The translations under genes and the position numbers were made by a program. Source: Heloderma charlesbogerti (taxonomy: Eukaryota > Chordata > Lepidosauria > Squamata > Helodermatidae). Taken from it: DNA of 64,000 nucleotides. The notes beneath the pieces were generated by a model. It made no database searches and was not told where the DNA came from. It was given only the letters and a program-made list of their open reading frames with translations. This document shows positions 10,871 through 22,139 of this stretch, one piece after another. The first letter of the stretch is position 1. Every line of letters begins with the position of its first letter. The stretch covers positions 1,612,001-1,676,000 of the forward strand of contig JANEZZ010002061.1 of the NCBI GenBank assembly GCA_026122225.1, given 5' to 3'.

Positions 10871-11356
10871 AAAAGTCTAGAAAGCGAAAATGCTAAAACG
10901 CCTGGGAACGATGGAGTCATCCTCCCCGCTAATCAAGAAGCCATGGCTCTTTGACCCCTGGCTCCACTGCACCACTGGCTGGTGCATGTACATTCATGTA
11001 ACAGCTGTGGGTTTTAAAGACAGTCTACTGTTCGAGTGCCTCCCCAAATGAGATCCTTTGCCATTCGTTCGGCTTCAGCCTCACAAATGAAACTGCTTCA
11101 TTCGTTGTGGGTGCAGTCTACTAATAAACCGAATCAAGAGATGAGAAGAAAAAAACCGGAGGTAACAGGGGGGAGGAGAGGGAGCGTGATTCCAGAAACT
11201 GATTAATTCCTCAAGAAAGGAGGGCAAAGAAAGAACAGAATCACAGAAACAGCAGAAGACAAAGAAGAAAGGCAAAAAAAAATGAGGCAGAGCTATGAGA
11301 AAATTGTGAAGAATACCTAGGGTTTCCATCCGTACCAGCTGTGATCCTCAGAGGAG

Positions 11357-11562
11357 AACAGTGGAGGCTGGTGGCTCCAATTTCGGTGGGGTAGTGAATC
11401 CATTCTGGTTTTCAGTCAGAACCAGCCAGAACCCTAAAGAGCTATCCAAGGTGCTGAAGGGTTCAGGACCTTGGATAGCTCCTTTAGAGTTTGGGCTGAT
11501 TCCAACTGAAACCCAGAATGCATTCACAGCACCACAAAATCGAAGCCACCAGCCTCCCCTGG
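11357..11562. mobile_element. hAT-like MITE (family 1)
   Basis: Inverted arms CAGTGGAGGCTGGTGGCTCC and GCCACCAGCCTCCCCTGG, with GAGCTATCCAAGG / CCTTGGATAGCTC nearer the centre. The right edge abuts a SINE. Confidence 0.7.
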
Positions 11563-11745
11563 GAGAGACTGTAGCTCAGTGGTCGAGCACGCGCCTTGAA
11601 TATAATCCCTGCAATCTCCAGTTAAGAGCACACGGTGGCAGATGATGGAAAAGGCTCTGACAAGCCGCTGCCAGTCAAAGCAGACAATCCTGGGTGAAAC
11701 AGGCAAATATTATGACTTGGTATGAGGCAGCTTCTCATTATTTTT
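11563..11745 (+). mobile_element. tRNA-derived SINE, diverged
   Basis: GTAGCTCAGTGGTCGAGCAC is an A-box region typical of tRNA-derived SINEs. The downstream body is weakly like 1296-1492, ending GGTATGAGGCAGCTTC. Confidence 0.55.
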
Positions 11746-11783
11746 TGAAATTTATATTATACCATATCCTGAAGCCTCTAGAT

Positions 11784-11919
11784 TAGCCTTCTCCAATCTG
11801 GTACCCTCCAGATGTTTGGGACTACGACTCCCAGAATTACTGACCATTAGTCATGCTGGCTAGGGCTGATGGGAGTTGAAGTCCAAAACATCTGGGGGAC
11901 ACCAGGTTGTGGAAGGCTA
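11784..11919. mobile_element. hAT-like MITE (family 3) with 8-bp duplication
   Basis: Arms TAGCCTTCTCCAATCTGG and CCAGGTTGTGGAAGGCTA enclose CTCCAGATGT / ACATCTGGGG. Flanking 8-mers CTCTAGAT (11776-11783) and CTTTAGAT (11920-11927) differ at one base. Relatives are at 12062, 19840, 39960, 41495 and 50532. Confidence 0.7.
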
Positions 11920-12061
11920 CTTTAGATGGAGACTGTATTTTTAAAAAAGGTAAGTAACAGAAAGTTCTTCTTAAAAATGGGCTGAAAGCCCAAGAGATTC
12001 AATTGTTTGTCCACTAGGGTTGGCAAGTGGCAACAAACCAGGAAAAACAACAACCTTGCTT

Positions 12062-12195
12062 GCTCCTGTGCCTGGCCTTCTCGAATCTGACACCCTCTTG
12101 ATGTACTGGATTGCAATATCCATCACCCCCAGCCATTGGCTGTGCTGGCTGGGCACAGTAGGCATCGTAGTCTAACACATCTGGAGGGCACCAGG
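12062..12195. mobile_element. hAT-like MITE (family 3), diverged
   Basis: CTGGCCTTCTCGAATCTG on the left and ACACATCTGGAGGGCACC on the right match family 3. An L2-like fragment follows directly. Confidence 0.5.
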
Positions 12196-12199
12196 TCAT

Positions 12200-12345
12200 C
12201 ATTATCATCACATTTCTATACTGCCCCATAGCTGAAGCTCTCTGGGCGGTTTACAAAGGTTAAAACATTAAAAATACAATATGCAACATTTCAAAATATA
12301 AAACACACACAAACAGACAGTATACATGAAGACAACATATAGGTT
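12200..12345 (-). mobile_element. L2-like LINE 3' fragment
   Basis: CATTTCTATACTGCCCCATA and CTCTGGGCGGTTTACAAAGG are followed by an A-rich run. Same family as 41300-41465. Confidence 0.6.
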
Positions 12346-12582
12346 GAGGGAAGCTGCTCTACAAGAAAATAGCTTTGTTTGTAGAAATCAGCAGGTGAAG
12401 CTTTTTACAGCCTGGAGACACGCAATATCCCCTGCATGCTTCCAGATTTCAGGCGGCTGTTGTAAGGGCTAAGGAGCAAGGACTGGGAATGCAGAGTGAG
12501 CCCGTAAGTCAGGAGCAAGACCTTGGATCTCTGTGGGTTGCTTGTGCAACAGGGAGCAGTGTAGTTTGTGCTGTCGGTTACC

Positions 12583-12864
12583 TAATCCTGCATAATATAT
12601 ATACATCCCCTTTCCCTGAACACCCCGATCTGCTACAATACTGCCATTAGTTTTCCTATCCTTCTGCAGTGTTCCCTGCTGCCTCAGGATTTCCTGTTCT
12701 GAATTAGTTTGCACTTCATTAGAAAGCATAACTGTAGGTGTTACAACAGGAGAGGCATTTTTGTCAGCCACTGGAGTGCCTGCTTCTGTCACTTTGCTGT
12801 GTGACTGCACTTTTGAATTTTTACGAAGTCCCATTAAAGAAGCAAAGGACAGAAGGCTTGGCAT
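12583..12864 (-). CDS. Possible coding exon, unrecognised (weak)
   Basis: A minus-strand ATG at 12862-12864 follows a TGA in frame and opens a 131-codon frame (12469-12864) with ordinary-looking composition. It starts MPSLLSFASLMGLRKNSK and has no domain I recognise. A plausible splice donor, ATTAG followed by GTAACC, lies near 12583, before the frame runs into lower-quality sequence. No clear acceptor or 5' promoter is visible. It could be a first coding exon, a processed-pseudogene piece or chance; chance is quite possible. Confidence 0.2.
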
Positions 12865-13446
12865 TCACTCTTACGTAATAGGGAATGATTCCCTCATTTA
12901 GATACCAGCCAGAGCAACACCCACACAGATTTGGAAGAATTTAATCTTCGTGGCACAATCCAGCACATGTTGATTCGGGGTCCATTCTCAAGCTCTTTTA
13001 CTGTTTTATTTTTTGTGTTCACCACTCCAAAATCTGTTCTAGATATGGAGCAGTATATAAATATTGTAAATAAATAAGTAAATAAATAAATTGCAAGTGG
13101 TGCTGGCAGGACTTGCTAGGCTCAGCCATTGGGCATAGCAAACAGGAAACTTGGTCTCGGAACATACCTGGAAACTGCAGGCAAAGTCAAACGGACCTGT
13201 AACAAGTGAGTAAAGTCAACATAGTTGCTACACTGTACAATAATACATTAAAAACATGGGAACTGTGCATGCTATAGCCACCGATTCCTTATTAAAGGGG
13301 CACAGCTTACCCTCCAAAAGCCTCCATGCACCTACAGTTTTCCTTGGTCAGCAAAGATGCCTCATGTTATCCTGGTCCTGTGCTGCCTTATGAAGCATCT
13401 AGCCTTACTGCTAGAAGTGGGCTCCTGCTCATTGTTTTACCCATCC
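12865..13446. other. No recognisable gene or full repeat
   Basis: An (AAAT)-rich stretch lies at 13065-13090. Otherwise nothing is recognised before the Sauria SINE. Confidence 0.35.
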
Positions 13447-13458
13447 TACTGATGTAAG

Positions 13459-13804
13459 TGGGGCCACGGTGGCTTAGTTGTTAAGACGCTGAACTGCAGA
13501 CTGGAAGGTCGGCAGGTCAGCAGTTTGAGACCCGAGTGCTGCGTGACGGAGTGAGCTCCCTTCTTCAGTCCCAGCTCCTGCCAACCTAGCAGTTCGAAAG
13601 CAAGAAATTGCAAGTAGATAAATAGGTGCCGCTTTGGCGGGAAAGGTAACAGCGTTCCGTGCACCTCGGTGTTCAGTCATGCCAGCCACATGACCACGGA
13701 AGCGTCTTCGGACAGCGCTGGCTCTTCGGCTTAGAAACGGGGATGAGCACCGCACCCTAGAGTCGGACACGACTGGTTGGGGATACCTTTACCTTTACCT
13801 TTTT
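13459..13804 (+). mobile_element. Sauria-type SINE with perfect 12-bp duplication
   Basis: The head GGGGCCACGGTGGCTTAG, body GCAGTTCGAAAGCAAG, CATGACCACGGAAGCG and CAGCGCTGGCTCTTCGGC, and tail AGAGTCGGACACGACTG are those of the squamate Sauria SINE. TACTGATGTAAG occurs at 13447-13458 and 13805-13816, an exact target duplication. The 17-nt tail motif also ends BovB copy E at about 49253-49269, consistent with mobilisation by the BovB machinery. Confidence 0.93.
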
Positions 13805-13816
13805 TACTGATGTAAG

Positions 13817-14547
13817 CAATGAACAGGCATGGGTCAACTCTCTGGAGGATTCCTCTAGCAATAGAGTAAGGCTCAGATGCTTCATAGGGCAATACAGGAT
13901 CAGGACAACATGGGGCATATTTGCTGGTCCCAGGCACTCCATCCTCCCCATCTGGATGTGGGCCTGAAAGAACAAGGAAATGTGTGGCTGCGTGGAGTTG
14001 TAAGCAAGGACAATTTCTGACACTGCACAATATCACTGATCACAGGGCATGTCAGTTAAGGCATCAGCCTTAGCGTCCAATCTCCTGGCTTTGTGGAGCT
14101 TGAGCCAACATGACATAGCCTTAACGCTGGTCTTAAACAAGCAGTTTTTTATGATTGGGTATAAACACACAATTGCTATATTATACAATAGTATATGAAT
14201 TACATATAAACACAGATGTTGTGGCCAAAAAAGTTTCCTTGCATGAACTGACAAGATACCAAAATCCCAGGATTGCACCCCATTTAATTACTGCATCGGA
14301 CCATAAAGGCAATTTCCTCATTGAAAGAAGCTGAAAATAACCCTCAGGCCGCTTGAAGACTCATCATCTGAGGGAAATTATCCAGAATATCTTCCACGGT
14401 TTATTGTTCCCTAGAAGTTTCAATATAAAAGTAAATTCACAAGCATGAGAGAATCTCCAAAAGGTAGAACCTTTTTTTAAAACGCAGAATACACCTAACA
14501 TTCACTGCTGGATGCACACTGAAAGGGAAGGTCACTACACTGGATTG
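13817..14547. other. Unassigned DNA
   Basis: No gene or clear repeat recognised. Short minus frames lack motifs and splice context. Confidence 0.35.
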
Positions 14548-14645
14548 TAGAATTTTAGAGTTGGGTGGAATCTTGGCGGCTATCTACTCCAACACCCTGC
14601 TTGGTGCCGGATTCTTGCACATAGCTTGTTGATATTTTCATCATG
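14548..14645 (-). mobile_element. CR1 3' tail fragment
   Basis: GTAGAATTTTAGAGTTGGG and CTACTCCAACACCCTGCT are the reverse complement of typical CR1 3' tail wording, also seen at 35855 and 51668. Confidence 0.5.
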
Positions 14646-15580
14646 GAAGTCGTGATGAGCTTCTCCAGGATTGTCTCCTTTCACATGCATCTGATGGCAT
14701 GCTATGACAATCCGCAGTGGCATAATGTGCATTGATGGATAATTAAGCAACATCAGAGTAATTCAAGTCTATGCCCCAACCACTGAGGCCGAAGAAGCTG
14801 AGGTTGATCGGTTCTATGAAGACCTACAACACCTTCTAGAACTAACACCAAAAAAAGATGTCCTCTTCACCATAGGGGATTGGAATGCTAAAGTAGGAAG
14901 TCAACAAATCACCGGGATAACAGGCAAGCATGGCCTTGGTGTACAAAATGAAGCAGGACAAAGGCTAACAGAGTTTTGCCAAGAGAACACGCTGATCATA
15001 GCAAACATTCTTTTCCAACAGCACAAGAGGCGACTCTACACATGGACATCACCAGATGGTCAATATTGAAATCAGATTGATTATGTCCTTTGCAGCCAAA
15101 GATGGGAAAGCTCCATACAGTCAGTAAAAACAAGACCTGGAGCTGACTGTGGCTCAGATCATGAGCTGCTTCTTGCAAAATTTCGGCTTAAATTGAAGAA
15201 CGTAGGGAAAACCACTAAACCATTCAGGTATGACCTAAATCATATCCCTTATGAATATACAGTGGAGGTGATTAATAGATTTAAGGGATTAGACCTGATA
15301 GACAGAGTGCGTGAGGAACTATGGACGGAGGTCGGTAACACTGTTCAGGAGGCAGCAACTCAATCCATCCCAAAGAAAAAGAAATGCAAGAAAGCAAAGT
15401 GGCTGTCTCATGTGGCTTTACAAGTAGCTGAGGAAAGAATGGAAGCAAAAAGCAAGGGAGAAAGGGGAAGATATATCCAACTGAATGCAGAGTGCCAGAG
15501 AAAAGCAAGGAGAGACAAGAAGGCCTTCTTAAATGAACAATGCAAAGAAATCGAGGAAAACAATAGAATGGGAAAGACTA

Positions 15581-15968
15581 TTTATTTATTTATTAAATTT
15601 ATTTATTAAATTTATTAATCGCCCATCTGACTGGTCACCCAGCCACTCTGGGCGATGTACAACCCACCATAAAACAATTTAAAACAATAAAATTTTACCA
15701 TAATTTTTTTTTTAAATACCCTAACCCACCCCAAATGCCTGCCTGAACAACCACGTTTTTAATGCACGACGGAAGCTCATTAAAGAGGGGGCATGACGGA
15801 GTTCCCTAGGGAGGGAGTTCCACAGAGTGGGGGCCACCACAGAGAAGGCCCTCTCCCTCGTCCCCACCAGTCTAGCTGTCCTGGCTGATGGGACAGAGAG
15901 AAGGCCATCCGAGGCTGATCTTGTTAAGCGGCCTGTCTGGTGTTGCTGGAGGCGCTCCTTAAGATCTT
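15581..15968 (-). mobile_element. L2-like LINE 3' fragment inside BovB A, with TSD
   Basis: A 388-bp insertion is flanked by AAGACTA at 15574-15580 and 15969-15975. Its plus-strand left end is an A/T-rich (TTTA)n tail, so it lies on the minus strand. Internal wording (CCAGCCACTCTGGGCG, GAGAAGGCCCTCTCCC) recurs at 22730 and about 31140. Confidence 0.8.
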
Positions 15969-16855
15969 AAGACTAGAGATCTTTTCAAGAAAATCGGAGA
16001 TCTCAAGGGAACATTTTGGGCAAAGACAGGCATGATAAAGGACAAAGAAGGCAGGGACCTAACAGAAGCAGATGAGATTAAGGTGGAAAGAATACACAGA
16101 AGAACTATACAGGAAAGATCTGAATGTCCCTGATAGCTGTGATAATGCAGTCACTGAACTTGAACCGGACATCCTCGAGAGTGAAGTCAAGTGGGCCTTA
16201 GGAAGCATTAGTAACAACAAAGCTAGTGGAGATGACAGTATTCCAGCTGAGCTATTTAAAATCCTAAAAGATGATGCTGTTGAAGTGCTGCACTCAATAT
16301 GCCAACAAATTTGGAACACTCAACAGTGGCCACAAGACTGGAAAAGGTCAGTTTACATTCCAATTCCAAAGAAGGGCAATTCTTGTTGAGGGTGAAAGTG
16401 GAGAGTGCAAAAGCTGGTTTGAAACTCAACATTAAAAAAACTAAGATCACGGCATCTGGCCCCATCACTTCCTGGCATATAGAAGGGGAAGAAATGGAAG
16501 CAGTGACAGATTTTATTTTCTTGGGCTCCAAGATCACCGCAGACGGTGACTGTAGCCATGAAATTAAAAGACGCTTGCTCCTTGGGAGGAACGCTATGGC
16601 AAACCTTGACAGCATAGTAAGAAGCAGAGACATCACCTTGCTGACAAAGGTCTGTGTAATCAAAGCTATGGTTTTCCCAGTAGTAATGTACGGCTGTGAG
16701 AGCTGGACTATAAGGAAGGGTGAGCGCCGAAGAATCGATGTTTTCGAACTGTGGTGCTGGGGAAGACTCTTACGAGTCCCCTGGACTGCAAGGAGGTCAA
16801 ATCAGTCCATCCTAAAGGAAATCAACCCTGACTGCTCATTGGAAGGACAGATACT

Positions 16856-16907
16856 TCGGCTATTGGGCGGTATAGAAATGAAATGAAATAAATAAATAAA
16901 TAATAAA
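16856..16907 (+). mobile_element. 52-bp L2-like LINE insertion with TSD
   Basis: TCGGCTATTGGGCGGTATAG followed by an (AAAT)n tail is inserted in BovB A. ATACT flanks it at 16851-16855 and 16908-16912. It is an extremely 5'-truncated copy of the family at 8545 and 41300. Confidence 0.75.
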
Positions 16908-17164
16908 ATACTGAAGGTGAAACTCAAATATTTTGGCCACCTAATGTGAAGAGAAAAGTCACTGGAAAAGACTCTGATGCTGGGAAAGATTGAAGGCAAA
17001 AGGAGAAGGGGACGGCAGAGGATGAGATGGCTAGATAGCATCACCGATGCAATGAATAAGAACTTGAGCACACTCCGGGAGAGAGCGGAGGACAGGAAGG
17101 CCTGGCGTGCTATGGTCATGGGATCATGAAGAGTCGGACATGACTTAATGACTGAACAACAACA

Positions 17165-17690
17165 ACTTATGCATACTTGCTTGAGAGTAAAGCCCCATTT
17201 AGACACAGCAAGGCTTACTTTTGAGTAAATATGGGTTGGGTTGCACCATAACGTTTCCATTCTTCCAAATCTGCGTGAGTGTTGTGACCGGTCAGTTGTT
17301 GCCTATTCAACTGCCTACTCCAAATGTGAAAGCAGCAATAAGAGCAAGGAGAAAGGTCCAACCTCCTGCACTTCCCTTTCCCTCTCCAGAGCAGGAGCAG
17401 AGCTGTTGTCAAGGGTAGGTATGGTTGGGCACCTGAGAAGGGCCCATGCCCCAGCAGGGGCCCACTGGGAACAGCCCCCTGGACTTGCTCCTTCTCTTCA
17501 CCAATGCAGCTTGGCTGTTCATCTGCCTCTCGCTCTGGCCCAGACAATGGTGGTGTTGCTGAGAAGGGGAGCAGCAGATGCCGCTGCCAACTTGCTCACT
17601 GGCTTTCTGCCCATCAAGCAAGCAAGCAAGTGGTAATGATGAGGAAGAGGATGAGGAGCAAAACAGCTGGTGACAACGGTGGTGAGAAAG
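17165..17690. repeat. Partial MITE and an unnamed interspersed repeat
   Basis: 17165-17252 is MITE-like (TTATGCATACTTGC to GGGTTGCACC). About 17410-17690 resembles the repeat at 52040-52395 in reverse orientation (AAGCAAGTGGTAATGATGAG against CTCATCATTGCTACCACTT). Frames of 100-131 codons here are not supported as genes. Confidence 0.4.
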
Positions 17691-17691
17691 T

Positions 17692-19835
17692 TTGTTGTTG
17701 TTGTTGTTTATTCGGTCAGTCACTTCTGACTCTTCGTGACTTCATGGACAAGCCCACGCCAGAGCTTCCTGTCAGCCATCGCCACCCCCAGCTCCCTCAA
17801 GGTCGAGTCTGTCACCTCCAGAATATCATCCATCCACCTTGCCCTTGGTCGGCCCCTCTTCCTTTGGCCTTCCACTTTCCCTAGCATCAGCATCTTCTCC
17901 AGGGTATCCTGTCTTCTCATGATGTGGCCATAGTACTTCAGTTTTGCCTTTAATATCATTCCCTCAAGTGAGCAGTCTGGCTTTATTTCCTGGAATATGG
18001 ACTGGTTTGATCTTCTTGCAGTCCAAGGCACTCTCAGAATTTTCCTCCAGCACCACAGTTCAAAAGCATCTATCTTCTTTCGCTCAGCCTTCCTTATGGT
18101 CCAGCTCTCACAGCCATAGGTTACTACAGGGAATTGCTTTAACTATGCGGACCTTTGTTGTCAGTGTGATGTCTCTGCTCTTCACTATTTTATCAAGATT
18201 TGTCATTGCTCTCCTCCCAAGAAGTAAACGTCTTCTGATTTCCTTGCTGCAGTCAGCATCTGCAGTAATCTTTGCGCCTAGAAAGACAAAGTCTGTCACT
18301 GCCTCCACGTTTTCTCCCTCTATTCACCAGTTATCAATCAAGCTGGTTGCCATAATCTTGGTTTTTTTGAGGTTTAACTTTTGCACTTTCTTCTTTTACC
18401 TTCGTCATGAGGTTCCTCAGCTCCTCCTCGCTTTCAGCCATCAAAGTGGTATCATCTGCATATCTGAGATTGTTAATGTTTCTTCCAGCAATTTTAACTC
18501 CAGCCTTGGCTTCATCAAGCCCAGCACGTCGCATGATGTGTTCTGCATACAAGTTGAATAGGTAGGGTGACAGTATACAACCCTGCCGTACTCCTTTCCC
18601 AATCTTAAACCAGTCCGTTGTTCCGTGGTCTGTTCTTATCGTTGCTACTTGGTCGAATTACAGATTCCTCAGGAGGCAGACAAGATGACTTGGTATCCCC
18701 ATCCCACCAAGAACTTGCCACAATTTGTTATGATCCACACAGTCAAAGGCTTTAGAATAGTCAATAAAACAGAAATAGATGTTTTTCTGAAACTCCCTGG
18801 CTTTCTCTATTATCCAGCGGATATTGGCAATTTGGTCTCTAGTTCCTCTGCCTTTTCAAAACCCAGCTTATACATCTGGCAATTCTCGTTCCATGAATTG
18901 CTGGAGTCTACCTTGCAAGATCTTGAGCATTACCTTACTGGCATGTGAAATAAGTGCCACTGTTCGATAGTTTGAACATTCTTTGGTGCTTCCCTTTTTA
19001 TGGTATGGGGATATAACTTGATCTTTTCCAATCTGTTGGCCATTCTTGTGTTTTCCAAATTTGCTGGCATATGGCATGCATCACCTTGACAGCATCATCT
19101 TGCAAGATTTTAAACAGTTCAGCTGGGATACCATCATCTCCTGCTGCCTTGTTATTAGCAATGCTTCTTAAGGCCCATTCAACCTCACTCTTCAGGATGT
19201 CTGGCTCTAGCTCACTGACCACACCGTCAAACCTATCCCCAATATTATTATCCTTCCTATGCAGATCTTCTGTATATTCTTGCCACCTTTTCTTGATCTC
19301 TTCTGCTTCTGTTAGGTCCTTGCCATCTTTGTTTTTGATCATACCCATTTTTGCCTGGAATTTACCGCCAATGTTTCTAATTTTCTGGAAGAGGTCTCTT
19401 GTCCTTCCTATTCTATTATCTTCTTCCGCTTCCGCGCATTGCTTGTTTAAAAATAATTCCTGATCTCTTCTGGCTAACCTCTGGAATTTTGCATTTAATT
19501 GGGCATATCTCCCCCTATCACTGTTGCCTTTTGCTTTCCTTCTTTCTTGGGCTGCTTCCAGTGTCTCAGCAGACAGCCATCTTGCCTTCTTGGCTTTCTT
19601 TTTCTTTGGGACGTTTTTTGTTGCCGCCTCCTGAACAAAGTTGCGAACTTCTGTCCATAGTTCTTCCGGGACCCTATCTACTAAATCGAGTCCCTTAAAT
19701 CTATTCTTCACCTCCACTGCATATTCATGAGGAATATTAGTGAGCTCATATCTAACTGATCTGTGGGTCTTCCGTATTCTCTTTAGTCTGATTCTAAATT
19801 GTGCAATAAGAAGTTCGTGATCTGAACAGCCCAAG
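17692..19835 (-). mobile_element. BovB (RTE) LINE copy B, divergent lineage
   Basis: On the minus strand this runs from the end of the endonuclease (CSDHELLIAQF) through RT and C-terminal regions to a GTT/AAC-rich tail at 17692. Visible motifs are NRFKGLDLVDRVPEELW, SNYRTVALISHASKVM, FIDYSKAFDCVDH (about 18760), RYADDTTLMAE (about 18460) and VPW/MPWTARRSNQSI. Many residues differ from the other six copies (for example GHIMRRQDTLEKMLMLGKV), so it is an older or separate RTE-BovB lineage. It is broken into several frames. Confidence 0.9.
18998..19834 (-). pseudogene. BovB copy B, linker/RT N-terminal frame
   Basis: A 278-codon uninterrupted frame spans the region between the endonuclease and the RT palm: CSDHELLIAQF at the start, then a lysine-rich linker (VPKKKKAKKARWLS), ending TDWKRSSYIPIP at the edge of RT. 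RTE proteins use this region between target nicking and cDNA synthesis. The downstream RT lies in other frames, so no full protein can be made. Confidence 0.8.
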
Positions 19836-19839
19836 GCAT

Positions 19840-19970
19840 TTTAGTGCAGGGCTGGCTTTCTAAATGTTTTGACCTACCACTCCCATCAGCCTTAACCAGT
19901 ATAGCCAGTGGTGAGGGCTGATGGGATATGTAGGCCCAAACTTCTAGAAAACCATAGGTTGCCCACCCCA
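19840..19970. mobile_element. hAT-like MITE (family 3), degraded
   Basis: CCACTCCCATCAGCC and GGGCTGATGGGATATG form the central inverted arms; ends read GCAGGGCTGGCTTTC and GGTTGCCCACCCC. Confidence 0.45.
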
Positions 19971-20498
19971 AATCACACCCTCCCCTCCTGGCATCGAAAA
20001 CCTAATATCAAACCTAAACAATTGACAATTTACTGCCCTTTAACAATTCCTCCAAATCTATCAGCACAAGGCAAGCTGCCTAATGGTGGGGCTGGCTCTA
20101 TGCGAAATTCTCTAACACAGAGCACTCTTCTTGTGCACTTGGGCTGTTTTATTTTCTCATGAGGAACAGCAGATTTGGACGGGTCTCTTGGAAGTTAGCG
20201 ATAATAAATGGTCTCCCTCTGCCCCGGCACTGTCATTTTATCATGTGAAGATTTTAATCCTTTTTAAAGGAGCTGATAAGCTGAAATTGCAGAATACTTG
20301 CCAATATATTTTTTGAGATTAAAAAAAGGGGGGAGGGGAGAGAGATCAGTAGGCTTTTAAGCAGAATAAATTCACAGATGCATGTATGAACGTGGGGAAA
20401 ATGTCACACACGGTTCTGCTTCATTAGTGGGCACAGGACACAGCTTCTTCCAAACGTCTGCATAAATATTAATAGCAGAAGAATATATACATAAAAAT

Positions 20499-21579
20499 AT
20501 TTCTGCTTCATTGACTATGCTAAAGCCTTTGATTGTGTGGATCACAACAAACTCTGGCAAATTCTTAAGGAGATGGGAGTACCAGACCACCTTACCTGTC
20601 TCCTGAGAAACCTGTACGAGGGTCAAGAAGCAACAGTAAGAACCAGACATGGAACAACCGATTGGTTCAAAATTGGGAACGGAGTACGAGAAGGCTGCAT
20701 ATTGTTGCCCTGCTTATTTAACTTATATGCAGAGTATCATGAGAAACGCCGAGTTGGATGAATCACAGGTCGGAATTAAGATTGCCGGGAGAATTATCAA
20801 CAACCTCAGATACGCAGACGATACCACCCTAATGGCAGAAAGTGAAGAGGATCTAAAGAGCCTCTTGTTGAGGGTGAAAGAGGAGAGTGCAAAAGCTGGT
20901 TTGAAACTCAACATTAAAAAAACTAAGATCATGGCATCTGGCCCCATCACTTCCTGAAGGGGAAGAAATGGAAGCAGTGACAGATTTTATTTTCTTGGGC
21001 TCCAAGATCACCGCAGATGGTGACTGTAGCCATGAAATTAAAAGACGCTTGCTCCTTGGGAGGAAAGCTATGGCAAACCTAGACAGCATAGTGAGAAGCA
21101 GAGACATCACCTTGCCGACAAAAGTCCTTATAATCAAAGCTATGGTTTTCCCAGTAGTAATGTATGGCTGTGAGAGCTGGACTATAAGGAAGGCTGAGCG
21201 CTGAAGAATTGATGCTTTCGAATTGTGGTGCTGGAGAAGACTCTTACGAGTCCCCTGAACTGCAAGGAGGTCAAATCAGTCAATCCGAAAGGAAATCAAC
21301 CCTGAGTGCTCATTGGAAGGACAGATACTGAAGCTGAAGCTCAAATATTTTGGCCACCTAATGCGAAGAGAAAACTCTCTGGAAAAGACCCTGATGCTGG
21401 GAAAGACTGAAGGCAAAAGGAGAAGGGGACGGCAAAGGATGAGATGGCTAGATAGCATCACCGATGCAATGAATATGAACTTGAGCACGCTCCAGGAGAG
21501 AGTGGAGAACAGGAAGGCCTGGCGTGCTATGGTCCATGGGGTCACGAAGAATCGGACACAACTTAATGACTGAACAACA
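20499..21579 (+). mobile_element. BovB (RTE) LINE copy C, 5'-truncated, 14-bp TSD
   Basis: It begins inside the RT palm (FCFIDYAKAFDCVDH) and ends with the BovB tail. ATATACATAAAAAT flanks it exactly at 20485-20498 and 21580-21593. YADDTTLMAESEED is present, so the 577-nt deletion is absent. Lesions: a 2-nt deletion near 20739, an 8-nt deletion at about 20955 shared with copy F, and a CGA-to-TGA stop at 21202-21204. Confidence 0.95.
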
Positions 21580-21593
21580 ATATACATAAAAAT

Positions 21594-22008
21594 CGTGACA
21601 GCAATTCAGAGATCAGAGATCAGAGGGAGAGAGAGAGAGAGATGATGCACATAGCCATATGTTTTGCCTTATGTTTTTCTCCCAAACCCCCAACTATATT
21701 CTAATACTGGGCCATTTCATACAGAGGTTGTCAACTGACTGTATTTGTTTGCCCTGGAACAAAAAATGCGGAGTTGTGCACAATGCAAAGGATTACTGAA
21801 TCACGGCCAATATTAATATGCTTTGGGTACACATACAGTTCAGGGACTTACAGATAGGAATGAGCTAGGTCCACGTCCTCCTTTAGCCACCAGTGCCTAA
21901 CTGCACTGGTGGTGGAGTCTACTTTCCTTTTTACTCATTCCCTGCTCAGAATGGTGGGTGCCCCACCCTTCCGTCCTCTAGTGAGCATGTGCAGAAAAGT
22001 CCTCTAGT
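21594..22008. other. Unassigned DNA with GA microsatellite
   Basis: A (GA)n run lies at about 21627-21641. No other feature recognised. Confidence 0.4.
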
Positions 22009-22139
22009 TCAGGGGTGGGCAGAAAGTAGATCTCCAGATGTTTTGGAACTCCCAGCATTCCTGACCATTGGCCATGCTGATAGGGGCTTCTAGGAGTTGA
22101 AGTCCAGATATCTGGAGATCTACCTTCTGCCCATCCCTA
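22009..22139. mobile_element. hAT-like MITE (family 4), 131 bp with TSD
   Basis: TIRs TCAGGGGTGGGCAGAAAGTA and its near-complement ending CTTCTGCCCATCCCTA. CTCTAGT flanks at 22002-22008 and 22140-22146 (8-mers differ by one base). The TAGGGATGGGCA terminus resembles that of the palindromic element. Confidence 0.75.

Larger units (their letters stand above)
14748..17166 (+). mobile_element. BovB (RTE) LINE copy A, internally deleted subfamily
   Basis: This is a 5'-truncated BovB starting within the endonuclease region and reaching the 3' end (GAAGAGTCGGACATGACTT). It retains GDWNAKVG and SDHELL of the endonuclease, with a CGA-to-TGA stop at 15067-15069. At 16380/16381 a 577-nt deletion joins the PKKGN region directly to the LRVK region, removing the RT aspartate motifs. 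Copy F has the same junction. C-terminal YGCESWTI and RVPWTARRSN remain. Two later insertions split it (15581-15968, 16856-16907). No target duplication was found. Confidence 0.93.
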
